Shown here piece after piece: positions 8,100-17,437 of a stretch of 64,000 bases of DNA (its first letter is position 1; each line of letters starts with the position of its first letter). Both the position numbers and the translations under genes were made by a program. The notes below the pieces were generated by a model. The model saw nothing but the letters and a program-made list of their open reading frames with translations, made no database searches and was not told the origin of the DNA. Location of the stretch: assembly GCA_018402085.1 (NCBI GenBank), contig JAGYJM010000002.1, positions 2,371,501 to 2,435,500 of the forward strand. Direction: 5' to 3'. This stretch comes from Flavobacteriales bacterium (GTDB lineage Bacteria > Bacteroidota > Bacteroidia > Flavobacteriales_D > Sanyastnellaceae).

Positions 8100-9713
8100 C
8101 TACACCTTAGCTTCAACCGAAGGAGCCGCGGCGAGGATTTCTTCGTTCGCATACTCGCTGAACTTTTCAAAGTTCGAATTGAACTGCTGAGCGAGGTCTG
8201 CCGCTTTGCTGTCGTAAGCCGCCAGATCATTCCACGTATTGCGTGGATCGAGCAGTTCGGCGGGTACATTTTCGCAGGAGACGGGCATTTCAAGACCGAA
8301 CACCTTGTGCGTTTTGTACTCAACCTTATCAAGCTTTCCTTCAAGCGCAGCCGTAATCATTGCGCGGGTGTATTTCAGGCGGATGCGCTCTCCAACGCCA
8401 TATCCACCGCCGCTCCAACCGGTATTCACCAGCCATACATTCACTTCGTGAGCATCCATCTTCTCACCGAGCATCTCTGCATATTTCGTTGGGTGAAGTG
8501 GAAGGAAGGGCGAACCGAAACAGGCAGAAAATGCTGTTTGCGGCTCGTCAATACCCGCCTCTGTACCGGCTACTTTCGCCGTGTAGCCACTGATAAAGTG
8601 GTACATCGCCTGCCCTTTCGTCAGACGACTAATCGGAGGCAATACCCCGAACGCATCGCAGGTGAGGAAGAAAATGTTCCTGGGAAGACCGCCGCTTGAC
8701 GGCTCCATGATATTGTCAATGTGATGAATTGGATAGGAGACCCGGGTATTCTCAGTCTTGGAGCTGTCGTGAAAATCGGGTGTGCTGCCATCATCCTGAA
8801 AACCAATATTCTCCAAGATAGCGCCAAACTTGATCGCATTCCAGATTTGCGGTTCTTTCTCTTCTGACAGATCAATGCATTTGGCATAGCATCCGCCTTC
8901 AAAGTTGAAAATTCTATCGTCAGACCAACCGTGCTCATCATCACCGATCAGACGGCGGTTCGGATCACTTGAAAGAGTGGTCTTACCTGTGCCTGACAGT
9001 CCGAAGAAAATGGCCGTATCTCCTTGCTCACCAACGTTTGCCGAGCAGTGCATTGAAAGCACCTTGCGATCGTGTGGCAGCACAAAGTTCAGCACTGAAA
9101 AAATACCTTTCTTGATCTCGCCGGTGTAAGCCGTGCCTCCAATGATGATCATCTTCTCGGTGAAATTCAGGATCGCAAAATTGTGTTGACGTGTTCCGTC
9201 AATCTCCGGATCAGCATGAAAGCCCGGAGCGCATACAATATGCCATTCGGGATCAAAAGCCTCTATCTCTTCTGCAGTCGGACGCAGAAACATGTTGTTT
9301 GCGAACATGTTTGACCATGGGTACTCAGTGACCACCCGAATATTCAGCCTGAATTCCGGGTCTGCGCATGCATAAGCATCGCGCACATAAACATCACGAT
9401 TGGCCAGATAAGCTTTCATACGGTTGTATATGGCATGAAACTTATCTGCATCAAATTTATGGTTCACCGGCCCCCACCATACGCTGTCACGTGTGGTGTC
9501 ATCCTCTACCACGAAGCGGTCTTTGGGGGAGCGCCCGGTGAACTCTCCCGTATCTACGGCAAGTGCTCCGGTGTTCGTCAACATCCCTTGTCCGGCCATG
9601 ATGGTTTCTTCCACCAGCTCCGCTGGTGTGAGGTTCCAATAGGCGTTTGCGACCTTCTCCAAACCGAGGGTTTCGAGGCTGGCCTTTTCGGCTTTTCTTC
9701 CGAAATGATTCAT
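8100..9713 (-). CDS. pckA: phosphoenolpyruvate carboxykinase (ATP)
   Basis: 537 residues, the normal length. It converts oxaloacetate plus ATP to PEP plus CO2 in gluconeogenesis. Visible motifs: TGRSPKDRF near residue 60, IIGGTAYTGEIKKG near 190-202, the kinase P-loop GLSGTGKTTLS at 238-248, then LIGDDEHGW and FEGGCYAKCI. All active-site motifs are intact. The ATG sits 32 nt after a TAATTTTG element. It is monocistronic and bounded by its own terminator. Together with mdh at 14625 it indicates active C4 metabolism. Confidence 0.98.
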   Translation of the reverse strand: MNHFGRKAEKASLETLGLEKVANAYWNLTPAELVEETIMAGQGMLTNTGALAVDTGEFTGRSPKDRFVVEDDTTRDSVWWGPVNHKFDADKFHAIYNRMKAYLANRDVYVRDAYACADPEFRLNIRVVTEYPWSNMFANNMFLRPTAEEIEAFDPEWHIVCAPGFHADPEIDGTRQHNFAILNFTEKMIIIGGTAYTGEIKKGIFSVLNFVLPHDRKVLSMHCSANVGEQGDTAIFFGLSGTGKTTLSSDPNRRLIGDDEHGWSDDRIFNFEGGCYAKCIDLSEEKEPQIWNAIKFGAILENIGFQDDGSTPDFHDSSKTENTRVSYPIHHIDNIMEPSSGGLPRNIFFLTCDAFGVLPPISRLTKGQAMYHFISGYTAKVAGTEAGIDEPQTAFSACFGSPFLPLHPTKYAEMLGEKMDAHEVNVWLVNTGWSGGGYGVGERIRLKYTRAMITAALEGKLDKVEYKTHKVFGLEMPVSCENVPAELLDPRNTWNDLAAYDSKAADLAQQFNSNFEKFSEYANEEILAAAPSVEAKV

Positions 9714-9745
9714 AAGAACTGCTTTGATTTCTGCTTAGCGATGAA

Positions 9746-9753
9746 CAAAATTA
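9746..9753 (-). promoter_or_regulatory. -7 element TAATTTTG of pckA
   Basis: An exact TAnnTTTG on the minus strand 32 nt before the pckA ATG. A TTG lies about 24 nt further upstream as a possible -33 element. Confidence 0.55.
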
Positions 9754-9825
9754 GGCCTTTTCAGGGTGACCTCTTTACAATCTCCAACGAATCTTTCCAC
9801 GAAAACCTAACGCGTAGTGGGTAAA

Positions 9826-10236
9826 TTATTGTGAATCGTTCGCCCTACGGCGCAATACGCCGATAAATACCAGCGTCCAGGCTGCAACGAGAAGCACACC
9901 TCCGAGCGGGGTAACCGGCCCCAACAAACTTCGTATTCCGAGTTCTTGTGGCAGTAGTACGAGCAAGTAGATGCTGCCGCTGAAAAAGATGGTGCCCAAT
10001 ATCAGCAAGAGCGACGCTAGTCTCGCGTCATTCAGTGCACCTTGCCTCCAGGCAAGTTGAAGCATGAAGAGCCCGGTAGCCATCCACATTTGATAACGGA
10101 CAGCCGTCTGGTATGATTCGAGGCGGTCCGGAGTGAGCACTTCTTCGAGCGCATGCGCTCCGAGTGCCCCAAAAATCACTCCCGAAGCCAAAAACAAGGC
10201 CGCGACAGCAAGAAAGGTCTTTTGTACTTTGTGCAT
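9826..10236 (-). CDS. DUF423 (YgdD-like) inner-membrane protein
   Basis: 136 residues with four hydrophobic segments. The first contains SGVIFGALGAHALEE, the strongly conserved GAxGAH motif of DUF423, followed by YQTAVRYQMW. Family members are small integral inner-membrane proteins without a firmly assigned function. It is divergent from the fasciclin lipoprotein; the 33-bp gap holds promoter elements for one or both genes. Confidence 0.9.
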   Translation of the reverse strand: MHKVQKTFLAVAALFLASGVIFGALGAHALEEVLTPDRLESYQTAVRYQMWMATGLFMLQLAWRQGALNDARLASLLLILGTIFFSGSIYLLVLLPQELGIRSLLGPVTPLGGVLLVAAWTLVFIGVLRRRANDSQ

Positions 10237-10255
10237 AAAGCAGATTATCTTTCGG

Positions 10256-10263
10256 CAAATTTA
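10256..10263 (-). promoter_or_regulatory. -7 element TAAATTTG of the DUF423 gene
   Basis: An exact TAnnTTTG on the minus strand, 19 nt before the DUF423 ATG and within the short divergent spacer. Confidence 0.5.
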
Positions 10264-10269
10264 GAACCA

Positions 10270-10920
10270 ATGAAGAAGCAAGGCTTGATCTATTTAACCC
10301 TTTGTGCGCTATCCATTTTTATGCTGGCATGCGGGGGTGAAACAAAAAGCGAAGCAACAGCACTCAGTGGTGGTGAAGAACCAGCTTCTCAAGAGCAGGC
10401 ATCAACTTCACAAACTGACAGCCTGACGGAAGTAAAGGCCGAACAGCAGCGGCTCAAAAACAAAGCCATACGCGAAGAGATTGCTGAGCAAAAGGCAAAG
10501 GTGACACAAGCCGTTGGCAATACCCTGAGCCCTTATCGCTACGTGGTCAGTACCCCCGAATTTGAAAACTTCGCCAAAATTCTCAAGAAAAGCTCACTCA
10601 GTAAACACATTCATAATGCCGGAGTCACCCTACTGGCACCCACAAATGAAGCCCTTGAAAACGCAGGCAATTTTCGCGGACTCGCCCAGAATGGCACAAC
10701 CGAGGAGATCGATGAATTTGTTGCACAATATGTGATTGATCAAATCATTCTCAGAAAGAAAATAGAAGAAACAGGTGTTCTTACTAATCACGCCGGCGTC
10801 ACCTTAAAAGTAAGTCGCAATGAAGACCTGCTCGTAGAAATGGTCAAGCTCGGTGAAGATGAAATCGTAACCGAAAATGGCGTGGTGATTCCGCTTGAAG
10901 GGCTCTACCACAATCCGTAA
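10270..10920 (+). CDS. fasciclin (FAS1) domain lipoprotein
   Basis: 216 residues. The lipoprotein signal (IFMLACGG, Cys near residue 21) is followed by a Ser/Glu/Gln-rich linker and a charged helix. A single FAS1-like domain starts about residue 95, with FAKILKKSSL and the typical TLLAPTNEALE, then NHAGVTLKV. FAS1 domains mediate adhesion or protein-protein contacts at the cell surface. I chose the ATG at 10270 because it gives a correct signal peptide. No partner is evident. Confidence 0.85.
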   Translation: MKKQGLIYLTLCALSIFMLACGGETKSEATALSGGEEPASQEQASTSQTDSLTEVKAEQQRLKNKAIREEIAEQKAKVTQAVGNTLSPYRYVVSTPEFENFAKILKKSSLSKHIHNAGVTLLAPTNEALENAGNFRGLAQNGTTEEIDEFVAQYVIDQIILRKKIEETGVLTNHAGVTLKVSRNEDLLVEMVKLGEDEIVTENGVVIPLEGLYHNP

Positions 10921-10973
10921 GCAGGTCAGATCTTAGTAGTTACCCCTTTTTCCGATTTCCCCTGATTCCGCAT

Positions 10974-11020
10974 CCCTCAGTCCCTCTCATGCGGGACAGC
11001 TCCCCTAGGTGGAGGGGAGC
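10974..11020 (+). repeat. nested-hairpin intergenic element
   Basis: CCCTCAGTCCC, then a short outer stem around CATGCGGGAC, then AGCTCCCC, loop TAGGTGGA, and GGGGAGC. It matches the two-hairpin plan of the other copies, with an imperfect outer stem. Confidence 0.7.
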
Positions 11021-11120
11021 ACCTGATACATTTCTGATTGCCGAGTGATGATTTAAGCGAACGTTCAGTCGATGCAGGTATGCCTGCGGCTTGAATCGTT
11101 GTCGATCGCGCAACAGATTC

Positions 11121-11160
11121 AACAATCAAACATTCGAGCAATCGAACAATCAAACCTTTG
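11121..11160. repeat. 8-bp tandem repeat (AACAATCR)5
   Basis: Five consecutive octamers: AACAATCA, AACATTCG, AGCAATCG, AACAATCA, AACCTTTG. They have the same 8-bp period as several other intergenic repeats in the window, with a different sequence. Confidence 0.65.
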
Positions 11161-11371
11161 AAGTGGCTCAGAACCATTTGTCAGCGCATACTTGCGCTGC
11201 TCGAACTACCTCGCATACCTTGAGAGGACAGCATATTGCCATCAGAAGAGAATACTGCTCCAACAGGCGAATCAACCTCCCTGTCCCGCAGCGCATCGCT
11301 AATTTCTGATTGCCGAGTGCCGAGTGATTTATTATTCACTGATTATTATTCAGTAATCATTATTTCTCCAG

Positions 11372-11893
11372 CTACATCTTATCCTGCGCCTCCTTCTTGA
11401 GCAAACCCAGGGCCTGCTGAAGGCTTTCATTGCCCGTTCTTTGCTCAAGATCAAAGATGATTTTACTCAAACTCATGGCTGAAGCGTCGGGCGCACTCTT
11501 AGAAGCTGCTATCTTTATGAGCCGAACGCATTCGTCTTTGGCGGTGCGGGTCAGTTCCCACGCTGAACGGCTGACGTACATCTGCATGCTGATGTTATGC
11601 TCAAACTCTTCACGGATGGCCTTGAGCAACTCCAATTGTAGTTGAGCGCTGTTCATAGAACCCGAATTTACCCGCATTACAAGGGTACCCGGCGTGATGC
11701 GTTCAAGCATAATAATCAGTCGCTCGTAAGCCTTTAGCTGCAGCGGCAGGCTGTGTTTGCGTTCTTCAAGACGGATGAGCATGCGTTGAAAATCGCGCTG
11801 ATCATTGCGCATCTTGTTGAAAAACAACCAGGCAGTCAGAAAAACCAATCCGGCCGGAATGAGAAGGGTAAGAAGCTCGAAAACTGTATCCAT
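11372..11893 (-). CDS. single-pass membrane protein, unknown function
   Basis: 173 residues. One transmembrane helix at the N-terminus (LLIPAGLVFLTAWLFF) is followed by a long mostly helical cytoplasmic part, including a segment ERLIIMLERITPGTLVMRV and a C-terminal QQALGLLKKEAQ. I recall similar short proteins as conserved in Flavobacteriia, without assigned function. The gene is monocistronic and divergent from the FG-GAP protein. Confidence 0.7.
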   Translation of the reverse strand: MDTVFELLTLLIPAGLVFLTAWLFFNKMRNDQRDFQRMLIRLEERKHSLPLQLKAYERLIIMLERITPGTLVMRVNSGSMNSAQLQLELLKAIREEFEHNISMQMYVSRSAWELTRTAKDECVRLIKIAASKSAPDASAMSLSKIIFDLEQRTGNESLQQALGLLKKEAQDKM

Positions 11894-11949
11894 GGTGGGC
11901 AGGTTAAATGATCGCGAAATGTATGACCTTAAAACAAATCACTAAAGAA

Positions 11950-14247
11950 ATGAAAATCCCTCAGCCACTCTTAAAAGTCAGCCTTCTGACCAACGTCTTT
12001 TTGCTCTTCACCATTGCCCTGCACGCGCAATTCCCCTATGAATTGCAGCGTGACCTTACATTGCCCGTCTTCGAAAATGGCGAATTGTTAAAAAGCGCAT
12101 GGGCGGGCGGACTCTCCGCTCCGCAATTTTCGCGAATTGACGTAGACTTGGACGGCGATCAGGATCTCTTTCTGTTCGATCGCGACGGAAATCGAACGCT
12201 GGTTTTCCTAAACGAAAACCCGGAACCCGGCGAAATTGACTACGTCTATTCAGCAGAATACTCGGCTCAATTTCCGGAAATGCGCGACTGGGTGCTGCTT
12301 CGCGACTACAACTGCGATGGTAAGCCGGATATTTTCACCAGCTTTCAAAGCTCCATTCGCGTGTACAAAAATGTTTCTACACCTGAAGACGGTCTTGCCT
12401 GGGAAATGGCCTCAGAACAGCTCATGGCCGAATATGACTTCGGCGGCGGCCCGAATATCCTTCCCGCCATTTGCCTGTCCATTGATCTGCCAAGCATCAC
12501 CGACTACGATGGAGACGGCGACCTCGATATTGTAACCTTCACCGAGACGGCAATGACCATGTACTTTTTCGAATGCCAGAGCGCTGACAACGACGATTGC
12601 GAATCACTCGAATACGTCTGCACAAACCGTTGTTACGGCATGGCTGCCGAAGGTTCTGAAAGCAACCTATGGACCATTGAACCCGAATTTGAATGTTCAT
12701 TCAACGTGGCTGATCCGCGTGAAAACGCGGGAAGCGGCGGTGAGCCGGATAACGAACGTTTCCTCCGTCATACCGGCAGTACCCTGTGCAGCATCGACTT
12801 CGATCAGAACGGACTCCTTGACCTGGTCATCGGGGATATCGACTCTGAAACCCTCGCTGGGCTGTACATGGAAGATGCTATTGACGGGCAAGACAGCACC
12901 GTGTTTGTAGACATGACCTTTCCGGAGTCGCTTAACAACATCCCCGTATTCCTTCATCGTTTTCCCGCAGCTTACTACGAAGACGTTAATAATGACGGTG
13001 TCAACGACCTCATCGTGGCCTCAAACGCCAAGTTCAATCATGACGATGATCGCGCTGTCTGGCTCTACATCAACAACGGCCTGAATGACCTGCCTGATTT
13101 CGAACTGATCACCAAAGACTTTCTGCAAAATGACATGATCGAGGTCGGCCGCGGCGCCTACCCAGTGATGTTTGATCATAATGGTGACGGCCTCCGTGAC
13201 CTGGTAGTGGCCAATAAAGAGTTCAATATGGCTAATGAAGACTTTTACCCTAGCCAGCTCGCCTTGTTCGAGAACACCGGTACCGCAGACTTCCCTGAAT
13301 TCACCCTGATTGATACCAACTACGTTTCCATTACGAACGCCATGCTGGAGAGCATCACCGCTACCTTCGGCGACCTCGACGGCGACGGCGATAGCGACCT
13401 CATCGTTGGTGAAGAAAACGGCTACATGTTTTGGTACGAAAACATTGCTGAAGCCGGCCAGCCAGCCTCCTTTACTGAACTCCCGGTAGACACCCTTCGC
13501 AATGCTGACGGTGAGGTCATTGACATTGGGCAGTTTGCCACACCGCAACTGACTGACGTAGACGGTGACGGCTTGCTCGATTTATGTATTGGCGAAAAGC
13601 TCGGCATTGTGAATTATTTCCGCAATACCGGAGCAGCGAACGACTTCAGTTTTGTGCAGCAGCAAGGACAAGCCGGAGACTCACTTGGAGGAGTGTGGGC
13701 TGACAGTCAGTTTGGCATTAACGGCCACAGCGTTCCGCAGCTATACACCGCTCCAAATGATTGCAGGTACCTGCTACTGGCCAATGAGATTGGAACGATC
13801 CAGATGTTTGACAACATCGACGATAACATCGACGGCTATTTCAATGAGTTCGAAGCCGCCTTTCTGGGCCTGCAGGAAAGTTCCCGCGCCGGAGTATGGA
13901 TGGAAGACATCAACAACGATGATATCCCTGATTTGTTTTACGGTATCAACAATGGAGGTCTCTTGTTCTTCAAAGGTGTTGATCCCGACGGTATCAGCGA
14001 GCCGGTCGAAGACCCGGCTATGGTCATCTACCCTAACCCTGCAAATGATGTTGTTTCCATATCGTTCCGTTCAGTTACAGACGGTGAACTGACCGTGATC
14101 GATTCCCGCGGGCGAATTGTTGACACGCGTCAACTCAACGCATGCCTCAATCTGCGCTTGCCGGTTGATCAGTATGCTACCGGGATGTACATCATTGAGG
14201 TACGGGGTATTTCGGAACGCCTCACGGCTCCGTTGATTGTCAGGTAG
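11950..14247 (+). CDS. FG-GAP/VCBS repeat protein with T9SS sorting domain
   Basis: About 765 residues. A signal peptide ends near LHAQ. The body has repeated Asp-rich loops such as DVDLDGDQDLFLFD, DYDGDGDLDIV, DVNNDGVNDLIV and DLDGDGDSDLIVG, typical of FG-GAP/VCBS beta-propeller repeats that bind calcium. The C-terminus starts with VIYPNPANDVVSIS and ends in a GMYIIEV strand, a type A T9SS signal that directs export across the outer membrane. I chose the ATG at 11950 as the codon giving the shortest proper signal peptide; upstream in-frame ATGs exist. Likely a cell-surface or released adhesion-type protein. Confidence 0.88.
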   Translation: MKIPQPLLKVSLLTNVFLLFTIALHAQFPYELQRDLTLPVFENGELLKSAWAGGLSAPQFSRIDVDLDGDQDLFLFDRDGNRTLVFLNENPEPGEIDYVYSAEYSAQFPEMRDWVLLRDYNCDGKPDIFTSFQSSIRVYKNVSTPEDGLAWEMASEQLMAEYDFGGGPNILPAICLSIDLPSITDYDGDGDLDIVTFTETAMTMYFFECQSADNDDCESLEYVCTNRCYGMAAEGSESNLWTIEPEFECSFNVADPRENAGSGGEPDNERFLRHTGSTLCSIDFDQNGLLDLVIGDIDSETLAGLYMEDAIDGQDSTVFVDMTFPESLNNIPVFLHRFPAAYYEDVNNDGVNDLIVASNAKFNHDDDRAVWLYINNGLNDLPDFELITKDFLQNDMIEVGRGAYPVMFDHNGDGLRDLVVANKEFNMANEDFYPSQLALFENTGTADFPEFTLIDTNYVSITNAMLESITATFGDLDGDGDSDLIVGEENGYMFWYENIAEAGQPASFTELPVDTLRNADGEVIDIGQFATPQLTDVDGDGLLDLCIGEKLGIVNYFRNTGAANDFSFVQQQGQAGDSLGGVWADSQFGINGHSVPQLYTAPNDCRYLLLANEIGTIQMFDNIDDNIDGYFNEFEAAFLGLQESSRAGVWMEDINNDDIPDLFYGINNGGLLFFKGVDPDGISEPVEDPAMVIYPNPANDVVSISFRSVTDGELTVIDSRGRIVDTRQLNACLNLRLPVDQYATGMYIIEVRGISERLTAPLIVR

Positions 14248-14294
14248 TTTCGAACATTCATTCGGCGATGCTGTTTTACAGCAAAGCACTAAGG

Positions 14295-14543
14295 ATGAAT
14301 GAATTGAAAAACCCCATTCTGTCAAGCACTATTTATGTGCTATTGATGGTTCTATCACCACTGCTGGGTAATTTAAAGATCACCATGATTTTGGTGCTCG
14401 GTCTGCCTTTTGTTATGGTGTGGCTGGTCGTCAGGATTCTGAAAACCGGGAAACCAAGCGGTCGCAACTTCGAAGAGTATTTTTATGACGACCGTGAAAT
14501 GGTGCGCGTGCGGAGCAATGAAAAGCGAGACCCGCTGAATTGA
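14295..14543 (+). CDS. small membrane protein
   Basis: About 82 residues with two hydrophobic segments (TIYVLLMVLSPLLG and MILVLGLPFVMVWLVV) and a basic/acidic C-terminal tail with EEYFYDDRE. It follows the FG-GAP gene by 47 nt on the same strand and ends before a bidirectional terminator. An in-frame ATG at 14268 is an alternative start. No function recognised. Confidence 0.6.
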   Translation: MNELKNPILSSTIYVLLMVLSPLLGNLKITMILVLGLPFVMVWLVVRILKTGKPSGRNFEEYFYDDREMVRVRSNEKRDPLN

Positions 14544-14570
14544 AAAATCAAACGCAATAAATATCAATAG

Positions 14571-14596
14571 AAAACGCCCGCAAATGCGGGCGTTTT
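14571..14596. terminator. bidirectional terminator between convergent genes
   Basis: An 11-bp perfect inverted repeat (AAAACGCCCGC / GCGGGCGTTTT) with a 4-nt loop and T-runs in both directions. It serves the small membrane gene and mdh. Confidence 0.92.
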
Positions 14597-14624
14597 TCTT
14601 ATCGGGTCTCTCAACTCAGTTTCC

Positions 14625-15566
14625 TTATGCGTTCACTGAGTTCATGTTGTCAAGAACGTCCATCACTTCGCGAACCGCCTTCGCAGAGGTATCGAGAAGG
14701 GCTTTCTCAGCATCGTTAAGCTGAAGCTCGACGATCTCTTCGATACCATTTTTACCGAGTTTCACCGGCACACCGAGGTAGATGTTTTCGAGTCCGTACT
14801 CGCCGGTTAACCAGGCACAAACCGGGAAGATGCGCTTCTGGTCGCGCACAATCGCCTCTACCATTTGCGCAGCCGCAGCACCCGGCGCATACCATGCCGA
14901 AGTACCCAGCAGGTTTACGATTTCGCCACCACCCTTCTTGGTGCGCTCTACAATCGCATTCAGTTTCTCTTCGTCAATCATTTCAGTCACAGGAATACCA
15001 CCTACGGTCGTATAGCGAGGTAGTGGCACCATCGTGTCACCGTGTCCGCCCATCAATACCGCCTGAATATCTTTCGGAGAAACGTCAAGCGCCTCAGCGA
15101 GAAACGCACGGTAACGAGCCGTATCAAGGATACCGGCCATCCCGAAGACTTTGCTACTGTCCATGTTCGCATTGAGATACGCACAGTAGGTCATCACGTC
15201 AAGCGGGTTTGACACCACAATAATCTTCGCATCCGGAGAGTGCTTAATTACATTCTCGGTAACCGTTTTCACGATACCTGCATTGGTCGCGATCAAGTCG
15301 TCTCGGCTCATCCCCGGCTTACGTGGCAGACCGGATGTGATGACCACAACCTCCGATCCTGCTGTTTTGGCGTAATCATTGGTTGACCCAACGGTGCGGG
15401 TATCGTAGAGGTTGATGGGAGCTGTCTCCCAGATATCAAGGGCCTTACCCTCTGCGTATCCCTCTTTAATGTCGAGCAATACGACTTCATTTGCCACTTC
15501 CCGTGTGGCCAGTACGTTGGCACAAGTGGCTCCCACATTGCCGGCTCCGACTACTGTAACTTTCAT
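14625..15566 (-). CDS. mdh: malate dehydrogenase
   Basis: 313 residues. The Rossmann NAD motif VVGAGNVGATCA is at the N-terminus, followed by substrate-binding GLPRKPGMSRDDL, NPLDVMTY, and catalytic His in GGHGDTMVPL. It interconverts malate and oxaloacetate in the TCA cycle. The LDH-like type of MDH is usual in Bacteroidota. I chose the ATG at 15566 because the family starts MKVTVVGAG; 27 extra upstream codons are open but not homologous. A TAATTTTG element lies 65 nt upstream, so this gene has a true 5' leader. Confidence 0.97.
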   Translation of the reverse strand: MKVTVVGAGNVGATCANVLATREVANEVVLLDIKEGYAEGKALDIWETAPINLYDTRTVGSTNDYAKTAGSEVVVITSGLPRKPGMSRDDLIATNAGIVKTVTENVIKHSPDAKIIVVSNPLDVMTYCAYLNANMDSSKVFGMAGILDTARYRAFLAEALDVSPKDIQAVLMGGHGDTMVPLPRYTTVGGIPVTEMIDEEKLNAIVERTKKGGGEIVNLLGTSAWYAPGAAAAQMVEAIVRDQKRIFPVCAWLTGEYGLENIYLGVPVKLGKNGIEEIVELQLNDAEKALLDTSAKAVREVMDVLDNMNSVNA

Positions 15567-15631
15567 CCGTTCTGATGTTTTTAAATTCGCTTTAGAATGC
15601 CTGAATTCATTGGCAATCTGAAATTTCACGT

Positions 15632-15639
15632 CAAAATTA
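15632..15639 (-). promoter_or_regulatory. -7 element TAATTTTG of mdh
   Basis: An exact TAnnTTTG on the minus strand, 65 nt before the mdh ATG, in the divergent spacer shared with the MORN-repeat gene. Confidence 0.5.
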
Positions 15640-15699
15640 CAAAACAATTTTGTTCAGAACGGGTCGTTGATTAAGCACAGACGACCTCACAAAATTCCC

Positions 15700-15707
15700 T
15701 ATTTTCG
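15700..15707 (+). promoter_or_regulatory. -7 element TATTTTCG six nt before the ATG
   Basis: A TAnnTTYG element ending 6 nt before the ATG of the MORN gene. If used as a -7 box, the transcript would start at or next to the start codon. Confidence 0.5.
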
Positions 15708-15713
15708 AGCCTG

Positions 15714-16775
15714 ATGAAACCTGCGTTGTATATCCTTCTCATACTGCTGTTCGCAAGCAGCAGTCTCTTTGCACAGCCTGACCCCTCGATGCCCGAAGGC
15801 GACTTCGGTGTTGATTACAATGCCGTTGACCAAGATGGACTGCGAACAGGCCCGTGGATTCGCGTGCACCAGAACGGCAGGATGTACTACAAAGGACAGT
15901 TCGAAGCCGGTACGCCGACGGGCACCTTTTGGTTCTGGTATGAGTCAGGTGAACCCATGAGTAAAGTAGAACACCTCGATGGCACGACGCACATGGAAGC
16001 GGTGAATTACCATAAGACCGGCTTCCCAATGTCTAAAGGCACCTACCGCGAATACATCTCGCAAGACACTACGCTAAAGGTCAAAGACGGAGAATGGGAA
16101 TTCTTTACCGAAGAAGGCTACCTTAAGACCCGCGAGCAGTACGATATGGGTAAGCGAAACGGTAATTCCGTTACCTACTTCGACACCGGTGACATACTCC
16201 GCAAAGAAGAATATGTTAACGATGTCAAAGAAGGACCGTGGCAAGAGTTCTACCGCAGCGGACAACTTCGGGGCTCAGGAACGTATCGCAAAGGAGAGTA
16301 CCACGGAAAGTTCGAACTCTACCAGGAAAACGGGCGCCCGATTGTCAAGGGGCAATATGTTGGCGGATTAAAAGACGGTGTATGGATACACTTTAACGCC
16401 GATGGCAGTATCCACATCACCACTAAATTTGAGATGGGCCAGGAACTTACCACCCGTCGCGAAAACGGAGAATTCACCGATTATTACGATTCAGGCATCC
16501 CAAAAGCAACCTATTTGTATGAAAACGGTGTTAAAAGTGGCCCCTTCACTGAATGGTATGACCTCGGAGAGTGGGTGAAAGTGCCTCTTGACGAACCCCA
16601 GCCCGGCGGTGGCATCCAGTACAAAGAGAAGCTGCAAGGCACTCAGGTGAAACGAGAAGGAGATTTCCTCGATGGTGAACTTGAAGGGGAAGTAACCTAT
16701 TTCAACGAAGAAGGACGAATCGTGAAGACCGAATATTACGCTCAAGGCGAATTGGAATCGACAGAAGAAAAATGA
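15714..16775 (+). CDS. exported MORN-repeat (YwqK-like) protein
   Basis: 353 residues with a signal peptide (ending SSSLFAQ). About ten MORN-type repeats of the G-x-W-x-x-Y/F-x-x-G type follow, for example RTGPWIRVHQNGRMYYKG, KEGPWQEFYRSGQLRG and GEYHGKFELYQENGR. Such proteins are often labelled YwqK-family antitoxin, but that name is not informative here. The last bases overlap the next gene (ATGA), which in turn overlaps a subtilase gene (TAATG), so the three form one coupled unit. Probably periplasmic or outer-membrane associated. Confidence 0.85.
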   Translation: MKPALYILLILLFASSSLFAQPDPSMPEGDFGVDYNAVDQDGLRTGPWIRVHQNGRMYYKGQFEAGTPTGTFWFWYESGEPMSKVEHLDGTTHMEAVNYHKTGFPMSKGTYREYISQDTTLKVKDGEWEFFTEEGYLKTREQYDMGKRNGNSVTYFDTGDILRKEEYVNDVKEGPWQEFYRSGQLRGSGTYRKGEYHGKFELYQENGRPIVKGQYVGGLKDGVWIHFNADGSIHITTKFEMGQELTTRRENGEFTDYYDSGIPKATYLYENGVKSGPFTEWYDLGEWVKVPLDEPQPGGGIQYKEKLQGTQVKREGDFLDGELEGEVTYFNEEGRIVKTEYYAQGELESTEEK

Positions 16776-17437
16776 AACAACTGCTACCCTACCTCCTGAT
16801 CGGCGCGTTGCTCCCGATCAGTGCATGCAAAAAAGAAGTAGACTACGAAGCCATCGATATGGGATACGAGTATTTCCCCAATCGCGTTGGAGCCTACATT
16901 GACTACGAAGTCGACAGCATCCACTACGGAATCACCGTCGATACCACACAGTTTTTCCTCCGGGAAATCATCGCAGAAGATTTCATTGACCAGGAAGGAA
17001 ACCTCGCTGTTCAGGTTGAACGATACAAAAAGTTCTCAATGGGTGCTGAATATGAACTGACCGATGTATGGGTGCAGTTACGTACCTCTACCACCGGTGA
17101 ACGCGTTGAAGAAAACCAGCGATTTGTGCGGATGGTCTTCCCGATGGATGCTGATGCGAACTGGGACGGTAATGCCTACAATACACTTGATGAATGGACG
17201 CACACCTATGGAAGCATTGGGGGCTCGTACTCCTTACCGCCATTAAGCTTCACCGATGTGGTCAGGGTCAATCAGCGAAACAACGTCAACCTCGTCGACC
17301 AGGAAGAAGCCTGGGAGGTTTACGCACGAGGCATAGGGTTGATTCACAAGCGGTTCAAAGACATTGAATTCCAGAACTTCGAAATCACCGGTGTAGATGT
17401 GGAAATGAAAGCCATTGCCTACGGAAGTATCCAATAA
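16772..17437 (+). CDS. lipoprotein, middle gene of the MORN-subtilase operon
   Basis: 221 residues with lipobox LPISAC followed by KKEVDYE. The mature part begins YEYFPNRVGAYIDYEVDSI and looks beta-rich, like Bacteroidota surface lipoproteins. No catalytic motif was seen. The start overlaps the MORN stop by 4 nt, and the stop codon shares its last base with the ATG of the subtilase gene, so the three proteins are likely made in fixed ratio and may act together at the surface. Confidence 0.8.
   Translation: MKQLLPYLLIGALLPISACKKEVDYEAIDMGYEYFPNRVGAYIDYEVDSIHYGITVDTTQFFLREIIAEDFIDQEGNLAVQVERYKKFSMGAEYELTDVWVQLRTSTTGERVEENQRFVRMVFPMDADANWDGNAYNTLDEWTHTYGSIGGSYSLPPLSFTDVVRVNQRNNVNLVDQEEAWEVYARGIGLIHKRFKDIEFQNFEITGVDVEMKAIAYGSIQ

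Larger units (their letters stand above)
10921..11371. other. intergenic spacer with repeats
   Basis: A 450-bp spacer carrying a nested-hairpin element (10974-11020), five 8-bp units (11121-11160) and two similar ATTTCTGATTGCCGAGTG stretches near 11030 and 11305. No convincing gene was found. Confidence 0.55.

Noticed and set aside
7404-8699. 431-codon open frame on the plus strand
   Set aside because: It lies antisense to rsmE and the end of pckA, both with full family motifs, and spans their terminator. Its product has no signal, motif or promoter.
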